This document shows positions 8,803 through 18,210 of a stretch of DNA of 64,000 nucleotides, piece after piece (within the stretch, counting starts at the first letter, position 1; every line of letters starts with the position of its first letter). Source of the DNA: Gallionella sp. (lineage in GTDB: Bacteria > Pseudomonadota > Gammaproteobacteria > Burkholderiales > Gallionellaceae); assembly GCA_003153155.1 (NCBI GenBank), contig PLWV01000004.1, forward strand, positions 102,578-166,577, in the 5' to 3' direction. The notes beneath the pieces were generated by a model. That model did not search any database and was not told the origin of the DNA. It saw only the letters and a list, made by a program, of their open reading frames with translations. The translations under genes and the position numbers were made by a program.

Positions 8803-8924
8803 GTCATTCCGGCGAAAGCCGGAATCCAGTCGATTGAAAGAACCACGCGTAGCGGGACAACATTGGGTTTTGTCTGCTGCGCAGAATTTTTGAATTGCTG
8901 GATTCCGGCTTTCGCCGGAATGAC
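8803..8924. repeat. Inverted pair of 27-bp palindromic repeats
   Basis: A 27-base element beginning GTCATTCCGGCGAAAGCC occurs at 8803-8829 and as its exact reverse complement at 8898-8924, with 68 bases between. Each copy contains the internal palindrome TTCCGGC-GAAA-GCCGGAA. The arrangement forms either two small hairpins or one large one and lies between the convergently spaced ends of nth and the DUF1841 gene start. Such elements are abundant in many proteobacterial genomes. Confidence 0.9.
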
Positions 8925-8927
8925 GAA

Positions 8928-9569
8928 TTATTTATTGTCTTCATTCTTGTCTTTGTATTCGCACAGATCGTGAATGATGCACGCGCCGCATTTCGGCTTG
9001 CGCGCCTGGCAGACATAACGGCCGTGCAGGATCAGCCAATGGTGTGCATCGTGTTTGAATTCATCCGGCACGACCTTGAGCAGTTTGTTTTCCACTTCCA
9101 GCACGGTCTTGCCGGGAGCCAGTCCGATGCGGTTGGCTACGCGGAAGATGTGCGTGTCCACCGCGATGGTGGGCTGGCCGAACGCGGTGTTAAGGATCAC
9201 GTTGGCGGTCTTGCGTCCCACACCGGGCAAGGCTTCCAGTGCTTCACGAGTCGCAGGTACTGAGCCGCCGTGCCGTTCCACCAGCAAACGGCAAGTCTGC
9301 ATCACATGCTTGGCCTTGGTTTTATACAGGCCGATGCGCTGGATGAATGCGCTTAGTTTTTCCTCGCCGAGCGCGAGTATCGCTTGCGGCGTATTGGCGA
9401 TGGGGAACAGATGCCGCGTGGCGGAATTCACACTCACATCGGTGGCCTGCGCCGAGAGCATTACCGCCACCAGCAGTTCAAACGTCGAGTGGTATTCCAG
9501 TTCGGTGGTGGGGTGCGGGTTCGCCGCTTGCAGGCGCAAAAAAATTTCGCGGCGTTTGGCGGGGTTCAT
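8928..9569 (-). CDS. nth: Endonuclease III (DNA glycosylase/AP lyase)
   Basis: Base-excision repair enzyme that removes oxidised pyrimidines and cleaves the abasic site. The 213 residues include the helix-hairpin-helix LPGVGRKTANVILN with the catalytic lysine, the catalytic aspartate in AVDTHIFRV, and the C-terminal [4Fe-4S] cysteines in CQARKPKCGACIIHDLC. It is the last gene of the rnf operon: its ATG at 9569 overlaps the rnfE stop codon (ATGA). The rnf-nth linkage is conserved in many proteobacteria. The C-terminal tail EYKDKNEDNK is short and charged. Confidence 0.97.
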   Translation of the reverse strand: MNPAKRREIFLRLQAANPHPTTELEYHSTFELLVAVMLSAQATDVSVNSATRHLFPIANTPQAILALGEEKLSAFIQRIGLYKTKAKHVMQTCRLLVERHGGSVPATREALEALPGVGRKTANVILNTAFGQPTIAVDTHIFRVANRIGLAPGKTVLEVENKLLKVVPDEFKHDAHHWLILHGRYVCQARKPKCGACIIHDLCEYKDKNEDNK

Positions 9570-10255
9570 GCAACCTGAGACGAAGCCGCTATTGTTCCAG
9601 TCGCTGGTGCTTTGTTTTCGGCGCGCAGGTTCAGCCAGTTCTTGCCAGCGATCAGCAAACCCAGTACGATAAATGCGCCGGGTGGCAGGATGGCGAGCAG
9701 GAAGCCGTGATAATTCGGCACCACGGTGATCACCCAGGATTTTGCCGCTTCGCCGAACACCAGATCAATGCCGGACAGCAACGTGCCGTGCCCGAAGATT
9801 TCACGGATGCCGCCTAACACTGCCAGCACGGCGGTCAGCCCCAAGCCCATCGCAAAACCGTCCAGCGCGGATTGCAGCGCGGGATTTTTGGAAGCGAATG
9901 CCTCGATACGGGCAAGAACAATACAGTTGGTGACGATCAGCGGAATGAAAATCCCCAGCACCACGTACAACGAATACATATAGGCGTTCATGGCGAACTG
10001 GATGATGGTCACCAGCACCGCGATAATCAGGATGAACACCGGGATGCGCGCTTCATTCGGTACAACTTGCCGGATCGGCGCGATCGCCGCGCCCGACAAG
10101 GCCATCACCACGGCGGTCGCCAACCCGAGGCTGACTCCGTTCACCACCGAACTGCTCACCGCCAAGATCGGACACATGCCGAGCAGTTGCACTACGCCGG
10201 TGTTTTGTTTCCACAGGCCGTTGTAAAAAATGTCTTTGAATTCTTGAGAGGTCAT
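9566..10255 (-). CDS. rnfE: Electron transport complex subunit RnfE
   Basis: Integral membrane subunit of the Rnf ferredoxin:NAD+ oxidoreductase, homologous to NqrD. The 229 residues show six hydrophobic segments and the family signature NGLWKQNTGVVQLLGMCPILAVSSS near the N-terminus, whose cysteine helps bind the intramembrane Fe-S cluster shared with RnfA. The ending is alanine-rich. The ATG has a good GGAGAA site. Its stop overlaps the nth start. A pair of palindromic repeats separates it from rnfG upstream, so expression may be uncoupled from the first five genes. Confidence 0.96.
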   Translation of the reverse strand: MTSQEFKDIFYNGLWKQNTGVVQLLGMCPILAVSSSVVNGVSLGLATAVVMALSGAAIAPIRQVVPNEARIPVFILIIAVLVTIIQFAMNAYMYSLYVVLGIFIPLIVTNCIVLARIEAFASKNPALQSALDGFAMGLGLTAVLAVLGGIREIFGHGTLLSGIDLVFGEAAKSWVITVVPNYHGFLLAILPPGAFIVLGLLIAGKNWLNLRAENKAPATGTIAASSQVA

Positions 10256-10333
10256 TTCTTTTCTCCTTCACTTTTCCAGCCAGATGACTCATTAGAGCAC
10301 TCGCGCAATTTATTCTGGTGTGTCATTAAAGTT

Positions 10334-10417
10334 TTCACCCCCACCCCAGCCCTCCCCCTCAAGGGGGAGGGAATCGGCTCCTTCCCCTTTGAGGGGGAAG
10401 GTTGGGATGGGGGTGAA
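10334..10417. repeat. Inverted pair of C-rich palindromic repeats between rnfG and rnfE
   Basis: Two 38-base elements (10334-10371 and 10380-10417) are imperfect reverse complements of each other, and each contains a palindrome of the type CCCCCTCAAGGGGG. They begin and end with TTCACCCCCA and TGGGGGTGAA. The pair lies inside the rnf operon and would make a strong RNA stem between rnfG and rnfE. A half copy with the same flank occurs near 55.9 kb. Confidence 0.9.
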
Positions 10418-10427
10418 CACGTTGATA

Positions 10428-11096
10428 TTATTTCTTCCCATCAATAATACCGCTTTCTTCTTTAGGGGGAGGCGGTGTAGCGAACAACTTGTCGCGGTTT
10501 GCTGCAAAATACTGCAAAGCCTTGTGTACCGCTTTCACCATGGCACGCGGGGTGATGGTTGCTCCGGCCATATAGTCAAAAGCGCCGCCATCCTTTTTGA
10601 CTTGCCAGTCACTGTCCTTGTGATTTTCCAGCGAGCTGCCGTTGAAGCCGGTGATCCAGTTGTTCTTCGCGATTTCGATGTAATCGCCCAAGCCCGGAGT
10701 TTCCTTGTGCGATACCACGCGTACGCCGCCGATTCTACCATCACGGTATATTGCGATGATAAAGTGGATCTTGCCGCTATAACCATCCGGCGCGATGACC
10801 TGCAGCACTGCGATAGACGGCTGATCGTTGAGGCGGCCGCGATAGGCGATGGTCGTCTCATCGTTACCCAGCAATTTATCCGGCGCGAGTTGCGCGGTGT
10901 CCTTGATGATGTCGTTATCATAAGCCGCAGCCGGCACGATTTGGGTGACCAGTTTCAGTTTCTCGTTTTCCTCGCTGCGCGCGATGGGTTCATGCGTCAG
11001 GTCGTAGGTCAGGGCCAGCAACGCAGTGCCGATCACCGCAAAGAACATCAGGTTGAGCGCGGTGTACACGGATGCCTTCGCCATGCTGCGTCTCAT
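10428..11096 (-). CDS. rnfG: Electron transport complex subunit RnfG
   Basis: Membrane-anchored flavoprotein subunit of the Rnf complex. The 222 residues begin with an N-terminal membrane anchor (ALNLMFFAVIGTALLALTY, about residues 13-31), followed by a periplasmic FMN-binding domain. The flavinylation motif AGATIT (177-182) gives T182 as the residue expected to carry covalent FMN. The motif SHKETPGLGDYI is also typical. The tail is a proline/lysine stretch ending in GIIDGKK. The ATG overlaps the rnfD stop by four bases, indicating translational coupling. Confidence 0.96.
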   Translation of the reverse strand: MRRSMAKASVYTALNLMFFAVIGTALLALTYDLTHEPIARSEENEKLKLVTQIVPAAAYDNDIIKDTAQLAPDKLLGNDETTIAYRGRLNDQPSIAVLQVIAPDGYSGKIHFIIAIYRDGRIGGVRVVSHKETPGLGDYIEIAKNNWITGFNGSSLENHKDSDWQVKKDGGAFDYMAGATITPRAMVKAVHKALQYFAANRDKLFATPPPPKEESGIIDGKK

Positions 11097-12148
11097 GGCC
11101 TGCCCTCTTTATGCACTGGATTATCCTTGGGCGATTTCTTGCCGAATACTTTGGGTTGCGTGTACAGCACGATCAACGGCACGCAAATGTTCATCAGCAA
11201 GGTGGCGAACGCCGTGCCGTCCGGGAATCCGCCAAAGGCACGGATCAGATAGGTGATCAGGCCCGCACCCGCCGCAAAGATCAAGCGGCCCTTGTTGGTG
11301 GTGGGACTGCTGACCGGATCGGTGAGTATGAAGAACGCGCCCAGCATCGCCGCACCGGAGAACCAATGGAACAGCGGCGCCACATAGTGGCCGGGATCAA
11401 GCAGATGAAAAATGCCGGCGATGACGAACAAGGTGCCAAGATAGGCGACGGGAATGTGCCAACTGATGATGCGCGTAGCGAGCAGATAAAGTCCGCCGCA
11501 CAGAAACCCCCACGCCACCATTTCGCTGCCGTGTCCCGCCAGCTGACCATAGATCGGCATATCGAGAATCTGCTGGACCGACTGATCGAGATGCAAGTGC
11601 GTCTTCAGGGTATCCAGCGGCGTGGCCATGGTGATGGCATCCAGGGTTGCATTGTGCGGCAGCACACCGAGGAAAATATATTCCAGTTGGTCGAAAAAGC
11701 CGAGCTCGATTTGCCCCAGCCCATGCGGGGCGATCCAGTGCGTCATCTGCATCGGGAACGAAATGATCAGCACCGCGTAGCCTACCATCGCCGGATTGAA
11801 CAGGTTGTTGCCCAAGCCGCCGTAGAGGTGTTTGGCGACGGCGATAGCAAATGCCGTGCCCACCACGATCAGCCACCACGGTGCCAGTGGCGGAATGGAA
11901 AGGGCCAGCAGCCAGCCGGTGAGCAGCGCGCTGTTGTCCTTGAGGAACGGCGCGATCGGACGATTACGCAACCTGAGCATGAGTGCTTCGGTGCCGAGTG
12001 CGGTAAGACTGGCCAGCGTGATCGAAACCAGAATCGCCGGGCCAAAATACCACACGTACAGCGCAATGCCGGGGAGCAGTGCCAGCAGCACCTTGAGCAT
12101 GATCTGCGAAACGTTGTCCGGTTTGCTGATGAAGGGAGAAAAAAGCAT
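11093..12148 (-). CDS. rnfD: Electron transport complex subunit RnfD
   Basis: Polytopic inner-membrane subunit of Rnf, related to NqrB, 351 residues with about nine hydrophobic segments. The conserved threonine for phosphoester-linked FMN lies in the MATPLDTLKT segment. Other family blocks are KHLYGGLGNNLFNPAMVGY, GFLCGGLYLLATRIISWH and ILTDPVSSPTTNKGR. The start is six bases after the rnfC stop and its own stop overlaps the rnfG start, so it belongs to the single rnfABCDG transcription unit. Confidence 0.96.
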   Translation of the reverse strand: MLFSPFISKPDNVSQIMLKVLLALLPGIALYVWYFGPAILVSITLASLTALGTEALMLRLRNRPIAPFLKDNSALLTGWLLALSIPPLAPWWLIVVGTAFAIAVAKHLYGGLGNNLFNPAMVGYAVLIISFPMQMTHWIAPHGLGQIELGFFDQLEYIFLGVLPHNATLDAITMATPLDTLKTHLHLDQSVQQILDMPIYGQLAGHGSEMVAWGFLCGGLYLLATRIISWHIPVAYLGTLFVIAGIFHLLDPGHYVAPLFHWFSGAAMLGAFFILTDPVSSPTTNKGRLIFAAGAGLITYLIRAFGGFPDGTAFATLLMNICVPLIVLYTQPKVFGKKSPKDNPVHKEGRP

Positions 12149-12154
12149 GGTATG

Positions 12155-13708
12155 TTAGTCCTCAGGGTGCTCAACACCAGATTGGGCAAGTTCGCGGATA
12201 TGTGCGCGATGCGCTTCGAGGTCGGCGAGTTCCGCTTGCTGTTGAGGTGTCGGTTGCTGGAGGCTGTTCAGCTTGGCGGCTTGCGCGGCTTTTTCCTTGG
12301 CAGCCAACTTGTCTGCTTTCTCCTGCTTCTCGCGTTCGATGCGGTGTTCGCGATACTCGTGGCGTTCGCGTGCTTGATCCGCGAGTTGCTTGTCGTGCTC
12401 GCGCGCGCGGATCTCGCTCTTGGCAAAACGGTAATACTGCACCAGCGGGATGTGGCTGGGGCAGACATAGCTGCACGCACCGCATTCGATGCAGTCAAAC
12501 AGGCTGAATGCCTGTGCCCTGCCGAACTCTTTGGATTGGGCGAACCAGAACAAATCCTGCGGCTGTAAATCTGCCGGGCACACTTCAACGCAGCGCGTGC
12601 AACGGATGCACGGCAAGGCGGGCGGGGGCGGCGGAAATAACCGATCCGAGGCGGCGATGACGCAGTTGGTGGCTTTTACCACCGGGACATGCACAGCAGG
12701 CAGGGGTATGCCCATCATCGGGCCGCCCATGATGTAGCCATTGGTGTCGGGCAGCGCTACACCCAGCGCGATCAGTTCATCGATCGGTGTGCCGATCAGT
12801 GCCTCGTAATTCTGCGCCTGGCGGACGTTGCCGGCGATGGTGACGATGCGCGACAGCAGCGGCTCACCCTGCGCGAAGGCGCGATAAACGCTGTAGGCGG
12901 TGGCGACGTTGAAGCATTGCACGCCGATGTCGGTGGGTAATTTACCGGAGGGTACTTCCAGTCCGGTGAGCACGCGGATCAATTGTTTCGCGCTGCCGCC
13001 CGGATAGATCGTCGGAATCGCGACCACTTCATGATTCATCCCGCGATCTGCAATCGCCTGTTTCAGCGCGGCGATCGCTTCCGGTTTGTTGTCCTCGATG
13101 CCGATCAGCACCTCGCTGGCATCCAGCATGAAGCGCAGCATTTCCGCGCCCTGCACGATCTCTGCGGCCCGTTCGCGCATCAGCATGTCGTCGCAGGTGA
13201 TATAGGGTTCGCATTCAGCGCCGTTCAGGATCAGCGAGGTGATCTTTTGCTTGCCGATGCGCAATTTGATGTCGCTGGGGAATGCCGCGCCACCCAGGCC
13301 CACCACGCCGGCCATGCGCAGCAGTTGTTGCAACTCGGCGGAGCTGTGGTCGCGGTAATCGATCGCCTTATGGGGAATCCATTCCTCCTTGCCGTCCGGT
13401 ATCAGCGTGGCGCACAAATTCGGCAGGCCGGAAGGATGGGCGATGAGCTGCATGTCGATCGCGGTGATGGTTCCCGAAGTGGGCGCATGTACCGCGCTCG
13501 AAACAAAGCCATCCGGCATGCCGATAAGCTGACCCTTCAGCACATGATCGCCGACTTGTACGATCGGCTTTGCGGCTTCTCCGGCATGCTGGTGGAGCGG
13601 AACGACCAGTCTGGATGGCAGCGGAGCACGCGCGATAGCCACTTGGGTGGATTGCGACTTGTTGCTGGGCGGATGGATGCCTCCATGAAAATGATAAAGC
13701 GTTCTCAT
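12155..13708 (-). CDS. rnfC: Electron transport complex subunit RnfC
   Basis: Cytoplasmic NADH/FMN-binding and Fe-S subunit of Rnf. The ATG at 13708 (517 residues) overlaps the rnfB stop codon; the longer upstream opening is in another gene. It starts [19 protein letters not shown], with the family GGIHPP motif. It carries the NADH/FMN-site region [18 protein letters not shown], then two ferredoxin motifs, [12 protein letters not shown] and [12 protein letters not shown]. The C-terminus is a lysine/alanine/glutamine-rich, probably coiled-coil tail of about 90 residues, of the variable sort seen in proteobacterial RnfC. Confidence 0.96.
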   Translation of the reverse strand: MRTLYHFHGGIHPPSNKSQSTQVAIARAPLPSRLVVPLHQHAGEAAKPIVQVGDHVLKGQLIGMPDGFVSSAVHAPTSGTITAIDMQLIAHPSGLPNLCATLIPDGKEEWIPHKAIDYRDHSSAELQQLLRMAGVVGLGGAAFPSDIKLRIGKQKITSLILNGAECEPYITCDDMLMRERAAEIVQGAEMLRFMLDASEVLIGIEDNKPEAIAALKQAIADRGMNHEVVAIPTIYPGGSAKQLIRVLTGLEVPSGKLPTDIGVQCFNVATAYSVYRAFAQGEPLLSRIVTIAGNVRQAQNYEALIGTPIDELIALGVALPDTNGYIMGGPMMGIPLPAVHVPVVKATNCVIAASDRLFPPPPPALPCIRCTRCVEVCPADLQPQDLFWFAQSKEFGRAQAFSLFDCIECGACSYVCPSHIPLVQYYRFAKSEIRAREHDKQLADQARERHEYREHRIEREKQEKADKLAAKEKAAQAAKLNSLQQPTPQQQAELADLEAHRAHIRELAQSGVEHPED

Positions 13709-14256
13709 TTTTTCGTTGTCAATGAGTACACGGGATATTTCCATTTCCAGTTGGTGATTTTTTCTTCGATGACCAGCATGCTGATGCAGTCGACCGGACA
13801 AGGCGCGACACACAGTTCGCAGCCGGTGCATTCGGCAGCGATGATGGTGTGCATCTGCTTGGCCGCGCCGGCGATGGCGTCCACCGGGCAGGCCTGGATG
13901 CACAGCGTGCAACCGATGCAGATAGCTTCATCGATGAAGGCGACCGATTTGGCTTTAGGTGCCGCGGTATCACCGCCGAAGGGTTTGAATTCCACACCGA
14001 GCAGATCGGCGAGTTTCTGGATGCCTTCTTCGCCGCCCGGCGGGCAGCGGTTGATGTCGGCCTCCCCCGCCGCGATGGCCGTGGCATAAGGCTTGCAGCC
14101 CGGATAGCTGCATTGTCCACACTGTGTTTGCGGCAGGATCGCATCGATCTTGTCCACCAGCGGATTGCCTTCCGTGCGAAATTTGATCGCGGCAAACCCC
14201 AGCACCGCGCCGAGCACGATAGCAATGGCTGCCATCACCAGCAACGCACTTAACAA
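13705..14256 (-). CDS. rnfB: Electron transport complex subunit RnfB
   Basis: Ferredoxin-accepting subunit, 183 residues. An N-terminal membrane helix (about 1-25) is followed by the Fe-S domain [13 protein letters not shown] with a distant fourth cysteine (NRCPPGG), and then two [4Fe-4S] ferredoxin motifs, [12 protein letters not shown] and [12 protein letters not shown]. The order and spacing are those of RnfB. It starts 13 bases after the rnfA stop and its stop overlaps the rnfC start. The tail [20 protein letters not shown] is short. Confidence 0.96.
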   Translation of the reverse strand: MLSALLVMAAIAIVLGAVLGFAAIKFRTEGNPLVDKIDAILPQTQCGQCSYPGCKPYATAIAAGEADINRCPPGGEEGIQKLADLLGVEFKPFGGDTAAPKAKSVAFIDEAICIGCTLCIQACPVDAIAGAAKQMHTIIAAECTGCELCVAPCPVDCISMLVIEEKITNWKWKYPVYSLTTKK

Positions 14257-14269
14257 GTGGGGCTTCCCA

Positions 14270-14845
14270 TTACTTGATCAATCCAGAGAACCCCATAAAA
14301 GACAGACTCATCAGTCCCGCGGTGATCATGGCGATCGCCGAACCTTTGAAAATCGCCGGGACATCCGCACCCTCCATACGTTCACGCATACCGGCGAACA
14401 ACACCATCACCAGCGTAAAGCCCAGCGCGCCGCCCATGCCGAAGAAAATGGATTCCATGAAATTGTGTTTCGCCTGCACATTGAGCAGCGGAATGCCCAG
14501 CACTGCGCAGTTGGTGGTGATCAGCGGCAGATAGATACCCAGCACTTGATACAGCACCGGACTGGTTTTCTGCACCACCATTTCGGTGAATTGCACGATA
14601 CCGGCGATCACCACGATGAACGACAGCGTGGTGAGGTAAGACAGCTCGGGGCCGAGCAGATAATGGTTGATCAGGTAACTCGAACCCGAGGCCAGGGTCA
14701 ACACGAAAGTGGTGGCCGCGCCCATGCCGATGGCGGCCTCCAGTTTTTTGGAAACCCCCATGAACGGACATAGCCCGAGGATTTTGACCATCACGATGTT
14801 GTTCACAAACACCGCACTCAGCAGGATCAGCAGATATTCAGTCAT
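14270..14845 (-). CDS. rnfA: Electron transport complex subunit RnfA
   Basis: First gene of the rnf operon. It encodes a six-helix inner-membrane subunit of 191 residues, homologous to NqrE. The N-terminal [23 protein letters not shown] and the central [13 protein letters not shown] each supply a cysteine; these ligate the intramembrane [2Fe-2S] cluster with RnfE. Rnf couples ferredoxin and NAD(H) redox chemistry to Na+ or H+ translocation. In a neutrophilic chemolithotroph it may drive reverse electron flow to ferredoxin, which is inference. Confidence 0.96.
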   Translation of the reverse strand: MTEYLLILLSAVFVNNIVMVKILGLCPFMGVSKKLEAAIGMGAATTFVLTLASGSSYLINHYLLGPELSYLTTLSFIVVIAGIVQFTEMVVQKTSPVLYQVLGIYLPLITTNCAVLGIPLLNVQAKHNFMESIFFGMGGALGFTLVMVLFAGMRERMEGADVPAIFKGSAIAMITAGLMSLSFMGFSGLIK

Positions 14846-14882
14846 TGCGACACCTTATAAAACAGCCGCAGATTATCCCCCG

Positions 14883-14921
14883 ATTCATATATCGCTTCAA
14901 CCGCGTTAGCGGTATATGAAT
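14883..14921. promoter_or_regulatory. Inverted repeat upstream of rnfA
   Basis: ATTCATATATCGC (14883-14895) and GCGGTATATGAAT (14909-14921) are inverted with one mismatch around a 13-base spacer. The pair lies 38 bases upstream of the rnfA start codon, so it could be an operator or a leader hairpin. No known regulator consensus is recognised. Confidence 0.45.
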
Positions 14922-14982
14922 ATTCCTAAAAGTTGGATAGTGTCGCAGGTTGCGGGTGAACTCTGCATTTTTAGAGGTTCCC

Positions 14983-16854
14983 TTAAATTTCTATTCGCGT
15001 TCCCATCTCGATGACACGGTTAGCCGGGATCTTGAAGAAGTCTGCCGCGTTCATGGCATTTTTGGATAACGCAAGGAACAGACTTTCGCGCCATTTCATC
15101 ATGCCGGGCTTGGGACTGGTAACGATCAAGGCACGAGAAATGAAAAATGAGGTGGACATCATGTCGAAGGGCAATCCCCGAGTGGCGCACGACTCCAGGG
15201 CAGCCGGAAGATCAGGCGTTTCCATAAAACCGTAAAAAACCCTCACGCGATAAAAGCTTTTGCCCATATCTTGGATCAAAAGCCGATTTCCCTCTGTGAC
15301 ATAAGGCTTGTCCTCGACCACCACGGTCAGCAATACATTGCGTTCATGCAGAACCTGATTGTGTTTGAGATTGTGCAGCATGGCGGAAGGCGCGCCTTCA
15401 CCATAGGTGGTCAGGAAAATTGCCGTACCAGACACCCGATTGATGGGGTCTGCGCTATCGATAATAACTTGCATGGGCACGGATTGGCGCGCAATCTGGT
15501 CGAACAACAATTTTCTCCCCCGCTTCCAGGTAGACAGCACGGTGAAAGATAACACCGCAATGCCGAGCGGGAACCAGCCACCTTGCGGGATTTTGATGAC
15601 GTTGGCTGCAAAATAAGTCAAATCGACGATCAAGAGCACAGAGATAAAAGGTATGGCGATAGCCAATGGCCATCGCCATAACAGTACGATAACGAAGGCG
15701 ATCAGCATGGTGGTAATCGTCATGGTGCCGGTGACGGCGATACCATAAGCCGCCGCCAGATTGCTGGAACTTTGGAAGGCAAAAACCAGAAAGACTACCG
15801 CCAGATAAAGTGTCCAGTTGGTAAAGGGCACATAAATTTGCCCGCGCGCCCGGTCGGAGGTTTGCCTGATTTCCATGCGCGGCAGAAAGCCCATTTGTAC
15901 GGATTGATTCGCTATCGAGAATGCGCCGGATATGACGGCTTGCGAGGCAATGACGGTTGCGGCGGTCGCGAGCAACACCACCGGCACCAGTGCCCCAGCA
16001 GGCGCAAGCAGATAAAACGGATTCTCTATGGCTTGCGGATTGTGCAGTAGCAATGCCCCCTGGCCGAAGTAATTCAACACCAGTGCGGGCAGCACGAAAG
16101 AGAACCACGCAAAGCGAATCGGATATTTACCAAAATGCCCCATGTCGGCATACAGCGCTTCTCCGCCGGTTACGACCAGAACGATGGCACCAAGAGCCAG
16201 GAAAGATACTCGCGGGTCCGCGCTTAAAAATTGAAAGGCATAGATGGGATTCAGTGCCGATAATACTTGGGGACTTTGTGCGATGGAAATGATGCCGAAC
16301 ACCGCCAGACAACCAAACCAGATGATCATGATCGGGCCGAATGCCATGCCTACTGTGCCTGTGCCGCGTTTCTGGATAAAAAACAATCCGGTCAAGACGA
16401 TAACGGTAATGGGTAGAATGTAGCTCTTGAACTGATGCGAAACCAAGTCCAAACCCTCGACTGCCGAAAGCACCGAGATCGCCGGAGTGATCATGCTGTC
16501 ACCATAAAACAGTGCGGCGGCAAACACACCGAGCGCGGTGACGAACCATTTCATTTTGGGTCGCTGTGCAGTGAGTTCGCTTACCAGGGCCAGCAAGGCC
16601 ATCGATCCGCCTTCACCATTATTATCCGCGCGCATGATGATGACCACATATTTGAGCGACACCAGCAGCATGATGGTCCAGAACATCACGGACAATACGC
16701 CCAGAATATTGGCTTCTACGACCGGGAGCGGATGGGGGCCGGTAAAGGTTGCCTGCAGCGCGTACAGCGGGCTGGTACCGATGTCACCATACACCACGCC
16801 AATTGCACCCAGCACGAGGGGAGGTAATTTTTGTTTCGTTTGCGTGCTGTCCAT
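14983..16854 (-). CDS. kup: KUP-family potassium uptake protein
   Basis: Low-affinity K+/H+ symporter of the inner membrane. The chosen start gives 623 residues, matching the usual 620-630, and begins [20 protein letters not shown] followed by [14 protein letters not shown], the family hallmark. A GTG 36 bases further upstream is possible but would add an atypical leader. Twelve hydrophobic segments cover the first two thirds; the cytoplasmic C-terminal third includes [18 protein letters not shown] and ends [11 protein letters not shown], as in Kup proteins. It is convergent or tandem with nothing obvious and is probably monocistronic. Confidence 0.96.
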   Translation of the reverse strand: MDSTQTKQKLPPLVLGAIGVVYGDIGTSPLYALQATFTGPHPLPVVEANILGVLSVMFWTIMLLVSLKYVVIIMRADNNGEGGSMALLALVSELTAQRPKMKWFVTALGVFAAALFYGDSMITPAISVLSAVEGLDLVSHQFKSYILPITVIVLTGLFFIQKRGTGTVGMAFGPIMIIWFGCLAVFGIISIAQSPQVLSALNPIYAFQFLSADPRVSFLALGAIVLVVTGGEALYADMGHFGKYPIRFAWFSFVLPALVLNYFGQGALLLHNPQAIENPFYLLAPAGALVPVVLLATAATVIASQAVISGAFSIANQSVQMGFLPRMEIRQTSDRARGQIYVPFTNWTLYLAVVFLVFAFQSSSNLAAAYGIAVTGTMTITTMLIAFVIVLLWRWPLAIAIPFISVLLIVDLTYFAANVIKIPQGGWFPLGIAVLSFTVLSTWKRGRKLLFDQIARQSVPMQVIIDSADPINRVSGTAIFLTTYGEGAPSAMLHNLKHNQVLHERNVLLTVVVEDKPYVTEGNRLLIQDMGKSFYRVRVFYGFMETPDLPAALESCATRGLPFDMMSTSFFISRALIVTSPKPGMMKWRESLFLALSKNAMNAADFFKIPANRVIEMGTRIEI

Positions 16855-17004
16855 TTCCCAACCATTCTCTGTGGAAGAATGAGGCGGCACTCTACGCTTG
16901 CGTTAAGTGGAATGCAATCTTAGCGGGCTTATGTAATGGATATCTCAGGAGCGCGATTGCACTTTTAATTTAGGAATGGAATTACTCACCCCAGCCTGCA
17001 GCAT

Positions 17005-17250
17005 TCAGAATTTCTTATGAGTGCCGTCGCACATTACGCCGTTGGCACTGTGCTTGCAGCCGCAAAAATATGCGGCTTCCGTTTTATCCGCCTTATATTC
17101 GACGGGGGAAAAATCGCTGCCCTTGTGGCTGCCATCGCAGAACGGCTGGGTGGCGCTTTTGCCGCAGGAGCACCACCAGTAACTCTTGCCGGCTTCCACT
17201 TCAATGGCAAAGGGAGATTTTTGGGCGATAACGGGTTGCTTGTCTGACAT
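17005..17250 (-). CDS. Dual CDGSH-type iron-sulfur protein
   Basis: Small cytosolic Fe-S protein of 81 residues with two CDGSH-type sites: CSCGKSATQPFCDGSH and CGCKHSANGVMCDGTH. Each gives the C-x-C...C...H ligand set for a [2Fe-2S] cluster. The chosen ATG has AAAGGAG nine bases upstream. Such tandem proteins are common in bacteria; roles in redox or Fe-S transfer are proposed but not settled. The REP-like hairpin at 17316-17370 lies upstream, between it and marR. Confidence 0.93.
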   Translation of the reverse strand: MSDKQPVIAQKSPFAIEVEAGKSYWWCSCGKSATQPFCDGSHKGSDFSPVEYKADKTEAAYFCGCKHSANGVMCDGTHKKF

Positions 17251-17315
17251 ATTGAAACTCCTTTTATTAAATTGACACACTGACACAAAATTTCCTCCAC
17301 CTTTTGGGTTTTTTT

Positions 17316-17370
17316 GTAGGAGCGGGCCATGCCCGCGATCAAACTGTTCGCGGGCATGGCCCGCTCCTAC
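17316..17370. repeat. REP-like palindrome, copy 1
   Basis: A 23-base arm starting GTAGGAGCGGGCCATGCC (17316-17338) and its exact inverse (17348-17370) enclose a 9-base loop. The same arms recur at 35982-36036 and 61414-61468. The bases after the right arm here (GTGCCTGG...AAGTTTTTCGGACA) also resemble the flank of the 61.4 kb copy, so the repeat unit extends beyond the hairpin. Confidence 0.93.
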
Positions 17371-17408
17371 AGGTGCCTGGCTATAAGTTTTTCGGACAAA
17401 TTTTTCAA

Positions 17409-17855
17409 CTACTCCTTGCGGCTGTGCGCGGCGGCAAACACCTCGCGTAAACGGCGCAGACTCTCCGTTATTCCGTTCAGCTCTTTCTGTGACAATTGGG
17501 CAAAGGCGCGCTCCATGTGCGCCAGGTGCGCCGGAAAAATGCGAGCAAATAATTTCTCGCCCTGAGGGGTCAACTGAACGATCTGGCTGCGCCCGTCACT
17601 GGGCGAGGCGATCCGCCGCACCATCTTCTTGTCCGCCAGACGATCCACCACTCCGGTCAGCGTGCCTTTGGTGATCAGTGTTTTCTCACCCAGTTCCTTG
17701 GTCGACATGCCGTGTGTGTTGCCAAGGGTGGCGACGATATCGAATTGTGCCGGTGTCAGGCCAAGCGAACGAACATGCGCTGACGAATAAACCTCAAAGG
17801 CCTGGTAAGTGCCGGACAACTCGCGCAACAGCGGTAAAAAAATCGAGGGTGACAT
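17409..17855 (-). CDS. MarR-family transcriptional regulator
   Basis: Winged-helix repressor of 148 residues. The DNA-binding region reads LGLTPAQFDIVATLGN, MSTKELGEKTLITKGTLTGVVDRL (helix-turn-helix) and RIASPSDGRSQIVQLT (wing with the conserved DGR). The dimerisation helices are at both ends. It is preceded by a clear promoter containing two copies of a 14-bp dyad (see 17870-17913), which strongly suggests autorepression. Ligand and targets are unknown; the downstream CDGSH gene, on the same strand, is a possible co-regulated target. Confidence 0.94.
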   Translation of the reverse strand: MSPSIFLPLLRELSGTYQAFEVYSSAHVRSLGLTPAQFDIVATLGNTHGMSTKELGEKTLITKGTLTGVVDRLADKKMVRRIASPSDGRSQIVQLTPQGEKLFARIFPAHLAHMERAFAQLSQKELNGITESLRRLREVFAAAHSRKE

Positions 17856-17869
17856 AATTTGACGGGTTG

Positions 17870-17913
17870 GTTCTAACTAGAACAATGGTAGTTCTAATTA
17901 GAACCAATGTCAA
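17870..17913 (-). promoter_or_regulatory. marR promoter with two operator dyads
   Basis: On the minus strand, TTGACA (17913-17908) and TACCAT (17890-17885) are spaced by exactly 17 bases. The spacer is filled by the palindrome GTTCTAATTAGAAC (17891-17904). A second copy, GTTCTAACTAGAAC in plus-strand reading (17870-17883), covers the expected transcription start. The two dyads are 21 bp apart centre to centre, i.e. two helical turns on the same DNA face. Dimer binding to either would occlude RNA polymerase. Confidence 0.85.
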
Positions 17914-18210
17914 ATGCTATATTTGAGCGTCCAGACTTGAATGTTTTGTCCGGTTTAATTCTGCACTCAGGGGATAAAGATGAGCCGGACGAAATTGCCA
18001 CAGAAGATACTACACAGCACAATCTCTGGCACAATCCAAAACTCAGAAGACCTTCCAGGTTTGATGGAACCGTGGCGGGTGAAGAGAAAGAATCGCAGGG
18101 ACAGTTGGCCGGTCAGAGAGTGGCCAGCGTTCGGCGCGGCTTGTCTGATACCGCCATATTTTATCTGGTCAGAATGGGGGATCAAGGATTTATGTTTATT
18201 TGGAGGGGCA

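Noticed and set aside
11072-12568. Plus-strand open frame of 498 codons across rnfD/rnfC
   Set aside because: Antisense to well-conserved Rnf subunits; composition is typical of a reverse-frame shadow in GC-rich DNA.
12155-13912. Extended rnfC start at 13912
   Set aside because: The extra residues are arginine/histidine-rich and lie antiparallel in frame to rnfB's coding region. The ATG at 13708 with an ATGA overlap fits the operon and the family.
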